Assembly: GCA_947503765.1 (NCBI GenBank)
Contig: CANNFA010000007.1
Coordinates: forward strand, 1-64,000
Length of the DNA stretch: 64,000 nucleotides
DNA from: an uncultured Paracoccaceae bacterium
GTDB taxonomy: Bacteria > Pseudomonadota > Alphaproteobacteria > Rhodobacterales > Rhodobacteraceae
Direction: 5' to 3'
The position numbers and the translations under genes were made by a program. The notes below the pieces were generated by a model that worked only from the letters and a program-made list of their open reading frames with translations, had not been told where the DNA came from and searched no databases. This document shows positions 8,342 to 18,231 of the stretch, in pieces. Each line of letters opens with the position of its first letter. The first letter of the stretch is position 1.

Positions 8342-9361
8342 ATGACGGACACCACGCTTCAAATCGCCGAGTTGACGACGATCGTCACCGACATCCTGCT
8401 GCGCGGCGGGTTGTCGCCGCTCCAGGCGGACGCGGTGGCGCGGGTGATCGTGGCTGGCGAGCGCGACGGCTGCAAGTCGCACGGCATCTACCGGATCGAC
8501 GGCTGCCTGCGCACCATCGCGGCCGGCAAGGTCGTGCCGGGCGCGGTCCCCGAGGTCTCTGCGCCGGATGGCGCGATCGTGCGCGTCAACGCCAATGGCG
8601 GCTATTCCAATACCGCGTTCGATGCCGGCGCGCCGGTGCTGGCAGAACGCACGCGCGAGGTCGGGCTTGCGGCGATGGTGATCAACGACTGCACCCATTT
8701 CGCCGCGCTCTGGCCCGAGATCGAGGTTCTGAGCGGCATGGGTCTTGCCGCCATGGCGATGTGTCCCAGCTATTCCGCCGTTGCACCGGCGGGTGGCACC
8801 GCACCGCTTCTGGGCACCAACCCCTTCGCCTTCGGCTGGCCGCGCCGGGGGCAGCCGCCCTATGTCTTCGACTTCGCCACCAGCGTCGCCGCGCGCGGCG
8901 AGATCGAGCTGCACCGCCGCGCCGGAACGCCCCTGCCCGAGGGCTGGGCCCTCGACCCCGAAGGTGCGCCGACCACCGATCCCGAACAGGCGCTGGCCGG
9001 CGCGATGCTGCCGTTCGGCGGGCACAAGGGGTCGGCCATCTCGACCATGATCGAACTGATCGCCGGCGTGATGATCGGCGATCTGACCAGCCCCGAGGCG
9101 CTGGACGTGCTGGGCTCCACCAGCCTGTCGCCCAGCCACGGCGAACTGGTGCTCGCCTTCGATCCCGCGCGCTTTGCCGCCGGGCGTCCGGGCGATCCGC
9201 TGGACCGGGCCGAAACCCTGTTCGATGCGATCCTGGGCCAGGGCGCGCGCCTGCCCTCGCAGCGCCGCTTCGCCGCCCGCGCCGCGGCCGAGGAACACGG
9301 CATTACCCTCAGCGCCGAGGAAATGGAGACGCTGAACCGGCAACTCGGCAAGGACGCCTAG
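8342..9361 (+). CDS. Ldh2/MdhC/DpkA-family NAD(P)H oxidoreductase
   Basis: A 339-residue member of the malate/L-lactate dehydrogenase (Ldh2) family, which reduces 2-oxo acids or cyclic imines such as delta1-piperideine-2-carboxylate. Landmarks are the N-terminal helical part (AERDGCKSHGIYRIDG) with the catalytic-type SHG, NDCTHFAALWPEIEVL, LGTNPFAFGWPR and the GGHKGSAI dinucleotide segment. Ser rather than Pro/Gly variation at several sites prevents choosing between imine reductase and lactate or malate dehydrogenase. Its stop overlaps the stop of the convergent glycosylase gene in CTAG. No operon partner points to a substrate. Confidence 0.85.
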   Translation: MTDTTLQIAELTTIVTDILLRGGLSPLQADAVARVIVAGERDGCKSHGIYRIDGCLRTIAAGKVVPGAVPEVSAPDGAIVRVNANGGYSNTAFDAGAPVLAERTREVGLAAMVINDCTHFAALWPEIEVLSGMGLAAMAMCPSYSAVAPAGGTAPLLGTNPFAFGWPRRGQPPYVFDFATSVAARGEIELHRRAGTPLPEGWALDPEGAPTTDPEQALAGAMLPFGGHKGSAISTMIELIAGVMIGDLTSPEALDVLGSTSLSPSHGELVLAFDPARFAAGRPGDPLDRAETLFDAILGQGARLPSQRRFAARAAAEEHGITLSAEEMETLNRQLGKDA

Positions 9362-9954
9362 CCGGTCCGCGCCATCGCCGCCACCGCGTCGTGGCGCGGG
9401 CAGGTCACGAGGTGGTCGTTCACCAGCCCGCAGGCCTCCATCCACGCATAGACGATGGTCGGCCCGCAGAACCGGAACCCCGTCCGTTTCAGGTCGGCCG
9501 ACAGGCGGCGCGACAGCGGCGTCTCGGCCGGCACCTCTGCGGTGCTGGCAAACCGGTTCTGGATCGGCGCGCCCTCCACCCGGTCCCACACGAAGGCCGC
9601 AAAGCCGCCCTCGGCCTCCAGCCGCTGCCAGGCGCGGGCATTTCCGATGGTCGCCTCGATCTTGCCGCGATGGCGCACGATTCCCTTGTCGGACAGCAGC
9701 CGCGCGATCTCCGGCTCGCCCCAGCCGGCGATGATGTCCGGGTCGAACCCGGCAAAGGCGGCGCGGAAATTCTCGCGCTTGCGCAGGATGGTGATCCAGC
9801 TCAGCCCGGCCTGGAACCCGTCGAGAATCAGCTTCTCCCACAAAGCGCGGCCATCGCGTTCGGGCACGCCCCATTCGGTGTCGTGATAGGCAACATATTG
9901 CGGATCGGTTCCGCACCAGTCGCAGCGACCCAAGATTTTTTCTTTATCTTCCAT
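9358..9954 (-). CDS. tag: DNA-3-methyladenine glycosylase I
   Basis: Tag excises 3-methyladenine from alkylated DNA. The 198-residue protein has the zinc-site start GRCDWCGTDPQYVAYHDTEW and the C-terminal histidines in NDHLVTCPRH that complete the zinc snap. Between them are the HhH region and GFRFCGPTIVYAWMEACG, typical of the family. ATG 9954 is chosen because GGGAG lies at proper distance, while the in-frame GTG at 9972 lacks such a signal. It converges on the Ldh2 gene with a 4-base stop overlap. It stands alone and is not in an obvious adaptive-response operon. Confidence 0.95.
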   Translation of the reverse strand: MEDKEKILGRCDWCGTDPQYVAYHDTEWGVPERDGRALWEKLILDGFQAGLSWITILRKRENFRAAFAGFDPDIIAGWGEPEIARLLSDKGIVRHRGKIEATIGNARAWQRLEAEGGFAAFVWDRVEGAPIQNRFASTAEVPAETPLSRRLSADLKRTGFRFCGPTIVYAWMEACGLVNDHLVTCPRHDAVAAMARTG

Positions 9955-10061
9955 GATCTTGTCCGCTCCCACCCGATTCGTTCAAATGCGTACAAAATGA
10001 GAACTTTTACGCTTCGTAAGGGTTCGCCGTCTAGTACTGGCCCGGTTGAACGGAGGGCGCA

Positions 10062-10901
10062 ATGGAGGATCTGGAACTTGGCGGCACCGCCGCGCCGCCC
10101 GGCGCCGACAGCCCGCTATCGGCGGCCGTGGCCGCGCGCGACCGCGACACGATGGCGATGGTCAGGGACGCCATCGCGCGCCGCAACGTCCTGCTCGCCT
10201 ACCAGCCGGTGATGCAGACCGCCAACCCCGACCGCCCCGCCTTCTGGGAAGGGTTGATCCGCATCCTCGACGGGACCGGCCGGGTGATCCCGGCGCGCGA
10301 TTTCATCGACGTGATCGAAACCCACGAGGCCGGGCGCCGAATCGACTGCCTCGCGCTGGAGCTGGGGCTGGCGGCGCTGGCGGACCACCCGGATCTGCGG
10401 CTGTCGATCAACATGTCGGCGCGCTCCATCGGGTATCCGAAATGGATGGACGCGCTGCTGCGCGGGCTTGCGGCCGATGCGACCGTGGGCGAACGGCTGA
10501 TCCTGGAAATCACCGAATCCTCGGCCATGCTGATGCCCGACATCGTGCAGGTCTTCATGGCCGACATGCAGCGGCACGGCATCGCCTTCGCGCTCGACGA
10601 TTTCGGCGCCGGATATACCGCGTTCCGTTATCTGCGCGATTTCTACTTCGACATCCTCAAGATCGACGGCCAGTTCATCCAGGGCGTGCACGGCGATCCC
10701 GACAACCAGGTTCTGACCCAGGCGCTGATCTCCATCGCCCGCCATTTCGAGATGTTCACCGTCGCCGAATGTGTCGAAACCGGCCAGGATGCCGAATACC
10801 TCGCGGATATCGGCATCGACTGCATGCAGGGCTATTATTTCGGGGCGCCCACGATCCGGCCGATCTGGGCGACGGGCGCCGCCGCCCGCCGGGCGGGTTA
10901 G
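10062..10901 (+). CDS. Stand-alone EAL-domain protein, c-di-GMP phosphodiesterase
   Basis: A 279-residue soluble protein made of one EAL domain after a short Ala-rich lead. Expected residues of an active phosphodiesterase are present: Glu63 in EGLIR (EGL instead of EAL), Asn117 in INMSARS, Glu149 in LEITES, the metal-binding DDFGAGYTAFRYL, Lys200 in DILKIDGQF and Glu236 in AECVET, ending in QGYYFG. There is no GGDEF, PAS, receiver or membrane segment, so input must come from a partner or from expression. EGL variants are known in active enzymes, so hydrolysis of cyclic di-GMP is likely but not proven. Confidence 0.9.
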   Translation: MEDLELGGTAAPPGADSPLSAAVAARDRDTMAMVRDAIARRNVLLAYQPVMQTANPDRPAFWEGLIRILDGTGRVIPARDFIDVIETHEAGRRIDCLALELGLAALADHPDLRLSINMSARSIGYPKWMDALLRGLAADATVGERLILEITESSAMLMPDIVQVFMADMQRHGIAFALDDFGAGYTAFRYLRDFYFDILKIDGQFIQGVHGDPDNQVLTQALISIARHFEMFTVAECVETGQDAEYLADIGIDCMQGYYFGAPTIRPIWATGAAARRAG

Positions 10902-10969
10902 GGCACCGGCGCGCGCGGCGAAACGCCGCCTGCACCGTGCCGCACGCCGCCGCGTGGCCGCGTCACAAC

Positions 10970-10994
10970 GCTGCATCGCCTTGCATTGCATCGG
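10970..10994. promoter_or_regulatory. TGCA-rich site upstream of phaA, possible PhaR target
   Basis: The 192-base space before phaA contains a short run with CTGCA, TTGCATTGCA and GCATC spaced closely, including the palindrome TGCATTGCA. PhaR regulators of alphaproteobacterial PHA genes bind TGC/GCA dyads. The match is loose, and no phaR lies in the window, so this is tentative. Confidence 0.25.
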
Positions 10995-11093
10995 TGTAGC
11001 GCATACCACGAATCGCATTTCCGGCAGTGTCCCGGCGCGCGGTCTGCGGTGCGCCGGCCCCCGCCACGCCCCTGAAACGGAGACAGGACAGCC

Positions 11094-12269
<1,176 letters not shown>

Positions 12270-12277
12270 TCTTGCGC

Positions 12278-12303
12278 CGGCGGGCCGCTTCGGTGGCCCG
12301 CCG
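12278..12303 (+). terminator. GC hairpin between phaA and phaB
   Basis: CGGCGGGCC and GGCCCGCCG form a 9-pair stem with an 8-base loop eight bases after the phaA stop. No T-run follows, so it could be an RNA-stabilising or attenuating hairpin instead of a full terminator. Confidence 0.35.
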
Positions 12304-12360
12304 CGACACCGCCCCCTTCCATCCCGATCCGGTTTTCTCGCCGTGCGCGCACCTCCGCGT

Positions 12361-12389
12361 TTGAGCGGCGGCGCGTCTTGCCCTATCGT
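12361..12389 (+). promoter_or_regulatory. Possible sigma70 promoter for phaB
   Basis: TTGAGC and TATCGT are separated by 17 bases and end about 32 bases before the phaB start. A strong ribosome site, AGGAGGAG, lies six bases before the ATG. This fits internal transcription of phaB, though the match to consensus is moderate. Confidence 0.35.
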
Positions 12390-12421
12390 GATATCAGGCA
12401 CTTGATCAGGAGGAGACCCCA

Positions 12422-13144
12422 ATGGGCAGAGTTGCACTTGTCACCGGCGGCACCCGTGGCATCGGAGAAGCCATTTCCAAGGCGCTGAAGGCCAAGGGAT
12501 ACACCGTCGCCGCGACCTATGCCGGCAACGACGAAAAGGCCGCGGCCTTTTCCGACGCGACCGGCATCAAGACCTACAAGTGGAACGTCGCCGATTACGA
12601 CGAGTCCAAGGCCGGCCTCGCAAAGGTCGAATCCGATCTCGGCCCGATCGAGGTGGTGGTCGCCAATGCCGGCATCACCCGCGACGCGCCGTTCCACAGG
12701 ATGACCCCGGACCAGTGGAAAGAGGTCGTCGACACCAACCTGACCGGCGTTTTCAACACCATCCACCCCGTCTGGCCGGGAATGCGCGAGCGCAAGTTCG
12801 GCCGGGTCATCGTGATTTCCTCGATCAACGGGCAGAAGGGGCAGTTCGCGCAGGTCAATTACGCCGCCACCAAGGCCGGCGATCTGGGCATCGTCCGCTC
12901 GCTGGCGCAGGAAGGTGCGCGGGCCGGGATCACCGCGAACGCGGTCTGCCCCGGCTACATCGCGACGGAGATGGTGATGGCGGTGCCCGAAAAGGTGCGC
13001 GAGGCGATCATCGGCCAGATCCCCGCCGGCCGGCTTGGCGAGCCCGAGGAAATCGCGCGGTGCGTGACATTCCTAGCCTCCGACGATGCCGGGTTCATCA
13101 ACGGCTCGACCATTTCCGCGAACGGGGCGCAGTTCTTCGCCTGA
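12422..13144 (+). CDS. phaB: Acetoacetyl-CoA reductase
   Basis: PhaB reduces acetoacetyl-CoA to (R)-3-hydroxybutyryl-CoA with NADPH, supplying the PHB monomer. The 240-residue short-chain dehydrogenase has the TGGTRGIG cofactor loop, NAG at residues 82-84 and the catalytic triad Ser134, Tyr147 and Lys151 within ISSINGQKG and NYAATKAG. The QFAQVNYAATK context is that of PhaB and not of FabG. It follows phaA on the same strand and is closed by a strong terminator. Confidence 0.96.
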   Translation: MGRVALVTGGTRGIGEAISKALKAKGYTVAATYAGNDEKAAAFSDATGIKTYKWNVADYDESKAGLAKVESDLGPIEVVVANAGITRDAPFHRMTPDQWKEVVDTNLTGVFNTIHPVWPGMRERKFGRVIVISSINGQKGQFAQVNYAATKAGDLGIVRSLAQEGARAGITANAVCPGYIATEMVMAVPEKVREAIIGQIPAGRLGEPEEIARCVTFLASDDAGFINGSTISANGAQFFA

Positions 13145-13165
13145 CGCAATGCGCGCAATCGGCGT

Positions 13166-13200
13166 GAAGGGTCGGCTTGCAATCAAGCCGGCCCTTTTCG
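13166..13200 (+). terminator. Rho-independent terminator after phaB
   Basis: AAGGGTCGGCTTG pairs with CAAGCCGGCCCTT around a 4-base loop (one G-T pair), followed by a short T-run. It lies about 20 bases after the phaB stop and would end the phaAB transcript. Confidence 0.85.
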
Positions 13201-13254
13201 TTCAGCGGACCGCGCGCATGGTCCGGGCAGCACACCGCCCAGCACGGCGCGTAA

Positions 13255-13425
13255 TCAGTTTACGCTGCTAAGTCTTTGAATTTCTTCCTTGAGTTGAAGT
13301 TTTCGTTTCTTCAGCTCGGTGATTTCCAGGTCGTCGACACCCGGACTCTGCTGGGCCATGACGACCCGTTCCGACAATGTCTCGTGTTTCTTCCGCAATT
13401 CTTCCAGATGCGAACTCAAGCTCAT
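13255..13425 (-). CDS. DUF465/YdcH family small protein
   Basis: A 56-residue charged, coiled-coil-forming protein: MSLSSHLEELRKKHETLSER at the start and ITELKKRKLQLKEEIQRL near the end. This is the usual shape of the alphaproteobacterial YdcH/DUF465 proteins of unknown function. ATG 13425 is preceded by a perfect TAAGGAGG at seven bases, which rules out the longer frame starting at 13491. It converges on the phaAB terminator and is monocistronic. Confidence 0.9.
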   Translation of the reverse strand: MSLSSHLEELRKKHETLSERVVMAQQSPGVDDLEITELKKRKLQLKEEIQRLSSVN

Positions 13426-13529
13426 CGCCGTCCTCCTTATGTTGGCAGGGACAGTCCAGCACAAAAGCCTGGGCCTGTCACGCGAAGTCACCCTGGCGGG
13501 TCATTCTTACATAAGAATGAATTTCGCGC

Positions 13530-14291
13530 TTACCATGGGGTCGGCAGGTCCTTGCCGTCGCGCAGCACCGCCGCGACGGCCGGCGCGTAATCGTCGCCGT
13601 CGCGTTCATGCCGGGCGCCGTCATGCAGAACCAGCGGCGGCGCCAGCCGGAATGCGCCGCGCGCGCCCTTGCGGGCATGCAGCAGGACCAGCTCGGCCGC
13701 GCGCCCCGCGCGCGGCGCCAGCGGCAGAACCTGCATATCGCCAAGCCGGGCGTCGCAGGCGCCAAGAAGATCGGGCAGCCTGTCGGCGCGCTGGATCACG
13801 GTCAGCGTGCCTTTCGGGCGCAGCCGCCGCGTGGCCGCGTCGATCCAGGCGGCCAGCGGCGCCCGCTCGCCCCGCGCCGCCGCGCGCCCGGCATCGCGTG
13901 CAGCGGTGCCGCGCCCCGGCCGGTAATAGGGCGGGTTCGCGATAACGTGATCGAAACTGCGGCCGCGCAGGCCGGGGGGCATGTCCGCCAGATCGCCGGT
14001 CACGACCTCCAGCGGCACCCGGTTGTCCTGCGCGTTCCGGCGGGCAAGCGCGGCATAGGCCGGCTGAACCTCCAGCCCCGTGACGTTCAGCCCGTCGATC
14101 CGCGCCGCCAGGCACAAGGCCGCGACCCCGGCGCCGCAGCCAAGCTCCAGCACCGTTTGTCCCGGCACCGCCGTAACCGACGCCGCCAGCAGGACCGGGT
14201 CGATTCCGGCCCGGTAACCCTGCGCCGGCTGGCACATCGTCAGCCTCCCGCCCAGGAACCTGTCGCGGGTAAGCGCCGCCGCCTCACTCAT
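13530..14291 (-). CDS. TrmN6-like N6-adenine methyltransferase
   Basis: A 253-residue SAM-dependent methyltransferase similar to tRNA1(Val) A37 N6-methyltransferase (YfiC/TrmN6). Motif I reads VLELGCGAGVAALCLA, and the amino-methyltransferase signature ANPPYYRPGRG is present. Before motif I, the segment GYRAGIDPVLLAASV is typical of this group. The C-terminal quarter lacks added domains. Its start overlaps the DUF2007 stop by eight bases, so the two are translated together. Target choice (tRNA or another nucleic acid) is inferred from family. Confidence 0.85.
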   Translation of the reverse strand: MSEAAALTRDRFLGGRLTMCQPAQGYRAGIDPVLLAASVTAVPGQTVLELGCGAGVAALCLAARIDGLNVTGLEVQPAYAALARRNAQDNRVPLEVVTGDLADMPPGLRGRSFDHVIANPPYYRPGRGTAARDAGRAAARGERAPLAAWIDAATRRLRPKGTLTVIQRADRLPDLLGACDARLGDMQVLPLAPRAGRAAELVLLHARKGARGAFRLAPPLVLHDGARHERDGDDYAPAVAAVLRDGKDLPTPW

Positions 14292-14499
14292 TGATCGGGA
14301 TGTCGTTGTCCCGCATCGCCCGCCGGGCGGCGTTCAGGTCGTCCTCGCGCACCATCAGGCGGCGCGGCAGGATGCCGATCGACCCCTCCAGAACGCTCAT
14401 GTGGACATCCATCGGAAAGCAGGCGATGCCCTCGCCTTCCAGCAGGGCGGTGGCATAGGCCACCAGGGTCGGGTCGTTGGTGCGCAAAAGCTCTTTCAT
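14284..14499 (-). CDS. DUF2007 family protein
   Basis: A 71-residue protein beginning MKELLRTNDPTLVAYATALL, the usual DUF2007 (GlnB-like ferredoxin-fold) opening, with GILPRRLMVREDDL in the second half. Function is unknown, though the fold suggests ligand or partner sensing. It is the first gene of a pair with the TrmN6-like gene, and is divergent from polyprenyl synthase with 49 bases between them. Confidence 0.85.
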   Translation of the reverse strand: MKELLRTNDPTLVAYATALLEGEGIACFPMDVHMSVLEGSIGILPRRLMVREDDLNAARRAMRDNDIPINE

Positions 14500-14548
14500 C
14501 CTGCGGAGTACAGGATATGTAGGGCGCGTTGTCGAGGGGGATGACGAA

Positions 14549-15556
14549 GTGGTGACGGCGATGAAGGACATGGCGCGCAAACCGCAGGACCGTCTTGCCG
14601 AGGTTCTGGCCGGGGACATGGACGCGGTGAACGGGCTGATCCGGGCGCGGATGGCGTCCGAGCACGCGCCGCGCATCCCCGAGGTGACGGCCCATCTGGT
14701 CGAGGCGGGCGGCAAGCGGCTGCGCCCGATGCTGACGCTGGCGGCGGCGCGGCTGTGCGGTTACGGCGGGCCGCATCACGTCCACCTGGCCGCGACGGTC
14801 GAATTCATCCACACCGCGACGCTTCTGCATGACGACGTGGTGGACGAAAGCCGCCAGCGCCGCGGCCGGCCCACCGCGAACCTGCTTTGGGACAACAAGT
14901 CCAGCGTGCTGGTCGGCGATTACCTGTTCGCCCGCGCCTTTCAGCTGATGGTCGAGCCGGGCAATCTGCGCGTGCTCGACATCCTGTCGAACGCCGCCGC
15001 GGTGATCGCCGAGGGCGAGGTGCTGCAAATGACCGCCGCCCGCGATCTGGCCACCGACGAGGGCGTCTACTTGAAGGTGGTACGCGGCAAGACGGCGGCG
15101 CTGTTTTCCGCCGCGACCGAGGTCGGCGGCGTCATCGCCGGCGCGCCCGAGGCGCAGGTGCGCGCGCTTCACGCCTATGGCGACGCGCTGGGCATCGCGT
15201 TCCAGATCGCCGACGACCTGCTGGATTACGGCGGCGATTCCGGGGCCACGGGCAAGAATGTGGGCGACGATTTCCGCGAGCGCAAGCTGACGCTGCCGGT
15301 GATCAAGGCGGTGGCCGCCGCCGATGCGGATGAACGCGCCTTCTGGCAACGGACGATCGAAAAGGGCCACCAGCAGGAGGGCGACCTGGACCATGCGCTG
15401 GGCCTGCTGAACAGGCACGGCGCGATGGCGGCGACCCGCGACGAGGCGCTGCGCTGGGCCGAGACCGCCAAGGCGGCGACCGGCGCGCTGCCGGAGGGCG
15501 AGCTGCGCGATCTGCTCCGTGGGCTGGCCGATTACGTGGTGGCGCGAATCGCGTAG
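14549..15556 (+). CDS. Polyprenyl diphosphate synthase (ubiquinone side chain)
   Basis: This trans-prenyltransferase of about 335 residues makes the long isoprenoid tail of ubiquinone (C50 is usual in this group). The first aspartate-rich motif is LLHDDVVDESRQRRGRPTAN and the second IADDLLDYGG, with GGKRLRPML upstream for pyrophosphate binding. The GTG at 14549 sits eight bases after GAGGGGG and is preferred; the in-frame ATG at 14561 is the main alternative and would remove four residues. The divergent neighbour is DUF2007, and convergent ispE makes the isoprenoid precursors, so the two are functionally related. Confidence 0.92.
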   Translation: MVTAMKDMARKPQDRLAEVLAGDMDAVNGLIRARMASEHAPRIPEVTAHLVEAGGKRLRPMLTLAAARLCGYGGPHHVHLAATVEFIHTATLLHDDVVDESRQRRGRPTANLLWDNKSSVLVGDYLFARAFQLMVEPGNLRVLDILSNAAAVIAEGEVLQMTAARDLATDEGVYLKVVRGKTAALFSAATEVGGVIAGAPEAQVRALHAYGDALGIAFQIADDLLDYGGDSGATGKNVGDDFRERKLTLPVIKAVAAADADERAFWQRTIEKGHQQEGDLDHALGLLNRHGAMAATRDEALRWAETAKAATGALPEGELRDLLRGLADYVVARIA

Positions 15557-15568
15557 GCGCCGCGGGCG

Positions 15569-16408
15569 CTAGACCGGCGCGTCCAGGATCGGCGCCGCCG
15601 CGACCCACCAGCCGGGATGCGCCGCGCGCAGGGCGGCCGCCGCATTTCCTGCCGCGGACGCGGTGGAATAAAGCCCGAAACACGTCGCGCCGGATCCCGA
15701 CATGCGCGCCAGCAGGCAGCCATCCGTCGCCGCCAGCCGCGCCAGCACCTCCGCGATGACCGGCGCCGCGGCGCAGGCGGGCCGCTCCAGGTCGTTGCGC
15801 TGCGCCGCCAGCCAGCCGGCAAACGCGGCGGCATCGGCAAAGGCCGACAGATCGGGCGGCATCGGCGCGTTGTCCTTGCGCGCCAGCCCTTCGAACACCG
15901 CGCCGGTGGGCACCGCCACGCGCGGATTGGCCAGCACCGCGTGCAGTTCCGGCAGGTTTGGCAACGGCGCCAGCGTCTCGCCGATCCCGGTCATCCGGGC
16001 CGGCCGCCCCGCCAGGCAGACCGGCACGTCCGCGCCCAGCGCCGCACCCCGATCCGCCGGCACCGGCCTGCCCGTCATCCGCGCAAGCGCCCGCATCGCC
16101 GCCGCCGCATCGGACGACCCGCCCCCGATCCCGGCCGCCGCCGGCAGGTGCTTTTCCAGAACAATCCGCACGTCCGGGGCGCCCATGGCGCGCGCCGCGC
16201 GCAGCACCAGGTTGCTCTCTCCCGCCGGCACGCCCGCCGCCATCGGCCCGGTGACCGACAGCGACAGCCGATCCGACGGCGCAAGCCGCAGAACATCGCC
16301 CACCCCGGCGAACACCACCAGCGAATCGATCAGGTGATAGCCATCCCGCCGCTGGCCGGTGACATGCAGGGTCAGGTTGATCTTGGCGGGCGCGAACGCC
16401 TCAACCAT
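15569..16408 (-). CDS. ispE: 4-diphosphocytidyl-2-C-methylerythritol kinase
   Basis: IspE phosphorylates CDP-methylerythritol in the MEP isoprenoid pathway. The 279-residue GHMP kinase starts [20 protein letters not shown], has the ATP loop [16 protein letters not shown], and the third motif [11 protein letters not shown] near the C-terminus. It overlaps the stop of the upstream TPR gene by eight bases, so translation is coupled. Convergent with the polyprenyl synthase gene at a 12-base distance. Confidence 0.95.
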   Translation of the reverse strand: MVEAFAPAKINLTLHVTGQRRDGYHLIDSLVVFAGVGDVLRLAPSDRLSLSVTGPMAAGVPAGESNLVLRAARAMGAPDVRIVLEKHLPAAAGIGGGSSDAAAAMRALARMTGRPVPADRGAALGADVPVCLAGRPARMTGIGETLAPLPNLPELHAVLANPRVAVPTGAVFEGLARKDNAPMPPDLSAFADAAAFAGWLAAQRNDLERPACAAAPVIAEVLARLAATDGCLLARMSGSGATCFGLYSTASAAGNAAAALRAAHPGWWVAAAPILDAPV

Positions 16409-18122
16409 CCGTGGTCGTCACCCGGATCGGTTGTTCGCCCTCGGCTTCCAGCACCGCATCCAGACCCAGCTCGAGCTTGCGGCGAATGCGCTCCGCCTCG
16501 TCCTCTTCGGGGTCGAAGGACAGCGCGCGCTTCCACTGGAACCGGGCCTCGACCTGCCGGCCCACGGCCCAGTAGGCATCGCCCAGATGATCGTTCACCA
16601 CCGGGTCCACCGCCATCAGCTCAGCCGCGCGTTCGAGGTTCACCACCGCTTCGGCATACTCGCCCAGCCGGAATTGCGCCCAGCCCAGCGAATCGACGAT
16701 GTAGCCGGAATTGGGCTGCGCGGCGACGGCCTGTTCGATCATCTCCAGCGCCTCGTCGTAATTCTCACCCATCTCGACATAGGAATAGCCAAGATAGTTG
16801 AGCACTTGCGGCTGCCCCGGGTTCAGCTCGAGCGCGGTGCGGAAATCGGATTCCGCCTGCGTCCAGCGGTCCTCGCGCTCATGGGTGATGCCGCGCGCGA
16901 AATAGAGGATCCATTGCGCCCGCTGTGGGTCGTCGAACAGCGCCAGCGCCGCGTCATAGGCGCGCGACGCCGCGTCATAGCGTTCAAGCTGGCGCAGCGT
17001 GTCGCCCAGCGTGATGAAGACCGACGGGTTGTCCGGCTCCAGCCGGGTCAGCTGTTCCATCACCTCGATCGCCGCCTCGGTCCTGCCGGACTGGCGCAGC
17101 GCCTCGGCCCGGCCCAGCTCGGCCGCGGCGAATGCGGGATGGTCGCGCGGGATGCTGTTATAGGCCAGCGTCGCCAGCTCGTAGCGTTCCAGCTCCTCCA
17201 GCAGGTTGGCCGACATCAGGATCGCATCCACCAGGTCGGGCCGCAGGTATTCCGCCACCCGGCTGTAAAGCAGCGTGTAGCCATCCGCCGTTTCGCCGGC
17301 CAGCGCGCCGGCGACCACCAGGAACACCTCTGCCGCGCCGTCCTTGGCGCCGCGCACCGCGGTGAAGGGCACCACCCGCCCCGCCTCCAGGTCGGCGCGG
17401 ATCGCCTCCAGCGCCGGGTCAAGATCGTCGCCGAAGCCCTTTTCGATCAGCTCCAGCGCGTCGCCGTTGCGCTCAAGCTGGCTGAGCACCTGCACATAGG
17501 CGATGATGCCGCGCCGCGTCAGGTTCAGCGGCCCGCCCGCCTCGCCCGACAGGATCGCGGCCGCGCCCTCGAAATCGCCCACCGTCGCCAGCGCCAGCGC
17601 CTTGTGGTAAAGGCCGAACATCTCCATCCCGTCGCTGGCGGCCAGTTCGTCGAACGCGTCCAGCGCCGAGGACATCCGCCCCGCCCCGATCTGCGCCCAG
17701 GCGCGCACCAGCGGGTCCATCGCCTCGCCGATCGAGCGGCCCGCCTCCATCTCGTCCAGCACGTCCTGGAAATTCTCGCGCTTCAGGTCGACGGCGACCA
17801 GCGCCATGTTGGCGATCTGGCTCGTCACCTCCAGCGAGGCAAGGCGGCGCGCGACGGTCGCGGCCCGTTCCACGTCGCCCAGCGCCATGTAGGACATCGC
17901 CGCGCTTTCCAGCAGCGCCGGGTTCGCCGGATCGGCGATGATCGCCCGCGCGTAATAGTCCGACGCCGCCTTGAAATCGCTGTAGATCGTGGCGTGGCGC
18001 GCGGCCAGGTAGGCGCCGGCCAGCCCCTGCGCGGCGGCGGGCGCGGGCGCGGTCAGGCCCGCCCCGAAAAGCGTCCCGGTCAGCGCCCAGAACAGCGCCG
18101 GGACTAGCGATCTCACGGTCAT
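16401..18122 (-). CDS. TPR-repeat protein, exported
   Basis: A protein of about 573 residues with a signal peptide ([20 protein letters not shown], cleavage near APAAAQG) followed by many tetratricopeptide-like helical pairs. Clear units include [40 protein letters not shown] and [20 protein letters not shown]. The second half has the best TPR consensus. Such proteins act as scaffolds in the periplasm or at the membrane, and no catalytic domain is seen. ATG 18122 is chosen because it starts the signal peptide. ispE overlaps its stop. Conserved beside ispE and ETF-QO in related bacteria, as far as I recall, but its role is not known. Confidence 0.8.
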   Translation of the reverse strand: MTVRSLVPALFWALTGTLFGAGLTAPAPAAAQGLAGAYLAARHATIYSDFKAASDYYARAIIADPANPALLESAAMSYMALGDVERAATVARRLASLEVTSQIANMALVAVDLKRENFQDVLDEMEAGRSIGEAMDPLVRAWAQIGAGRMSSALDAFDELAASDGMEMFGLYHKALALATVGDFEGAAAILSGEAGGPLNLTRRGIIAYVQVLSQLERNGDALELIEKGFGDDLDPALEAIRADLEAGRVVPFTAVRGAKDGAAEVFLVVAGALAGETADGYTLLYSRVAEYLRPDLVDAILMSANLLEELERYELATLAYNSIPRDHPAFAAAELGRAEALRQSGRTEAAIEVMEQLTRLEPDNPSVFITLGDTLRQLERYDAASRAYDAALALFDDPQRAQWILYFARGITHEREDRWTQAESDFRTALELNPGQPQVLNYLGYSYVEMGENYDEALEMIEQAVAAQPNSGYIVDSLGWAQFRLGEYAEAVVNLERAAELMAVDPVVNDHLGDAYWAVGRQVEARFQWKRALSFDPEEDEAERIRRKLELGLDAVLEAEGEQPIRVTTTDG

Positions 18123-18231
18123 GCGTCGTGCCACGGTCAGGCCCCTGTTGATCTCGGTCGGCAAAGACTAGCGGCACCGGGGGCATGGCGCAATCCGCGC
18201 GGGGGAAATCCGCGCGGCCCTGACAAAGGTG

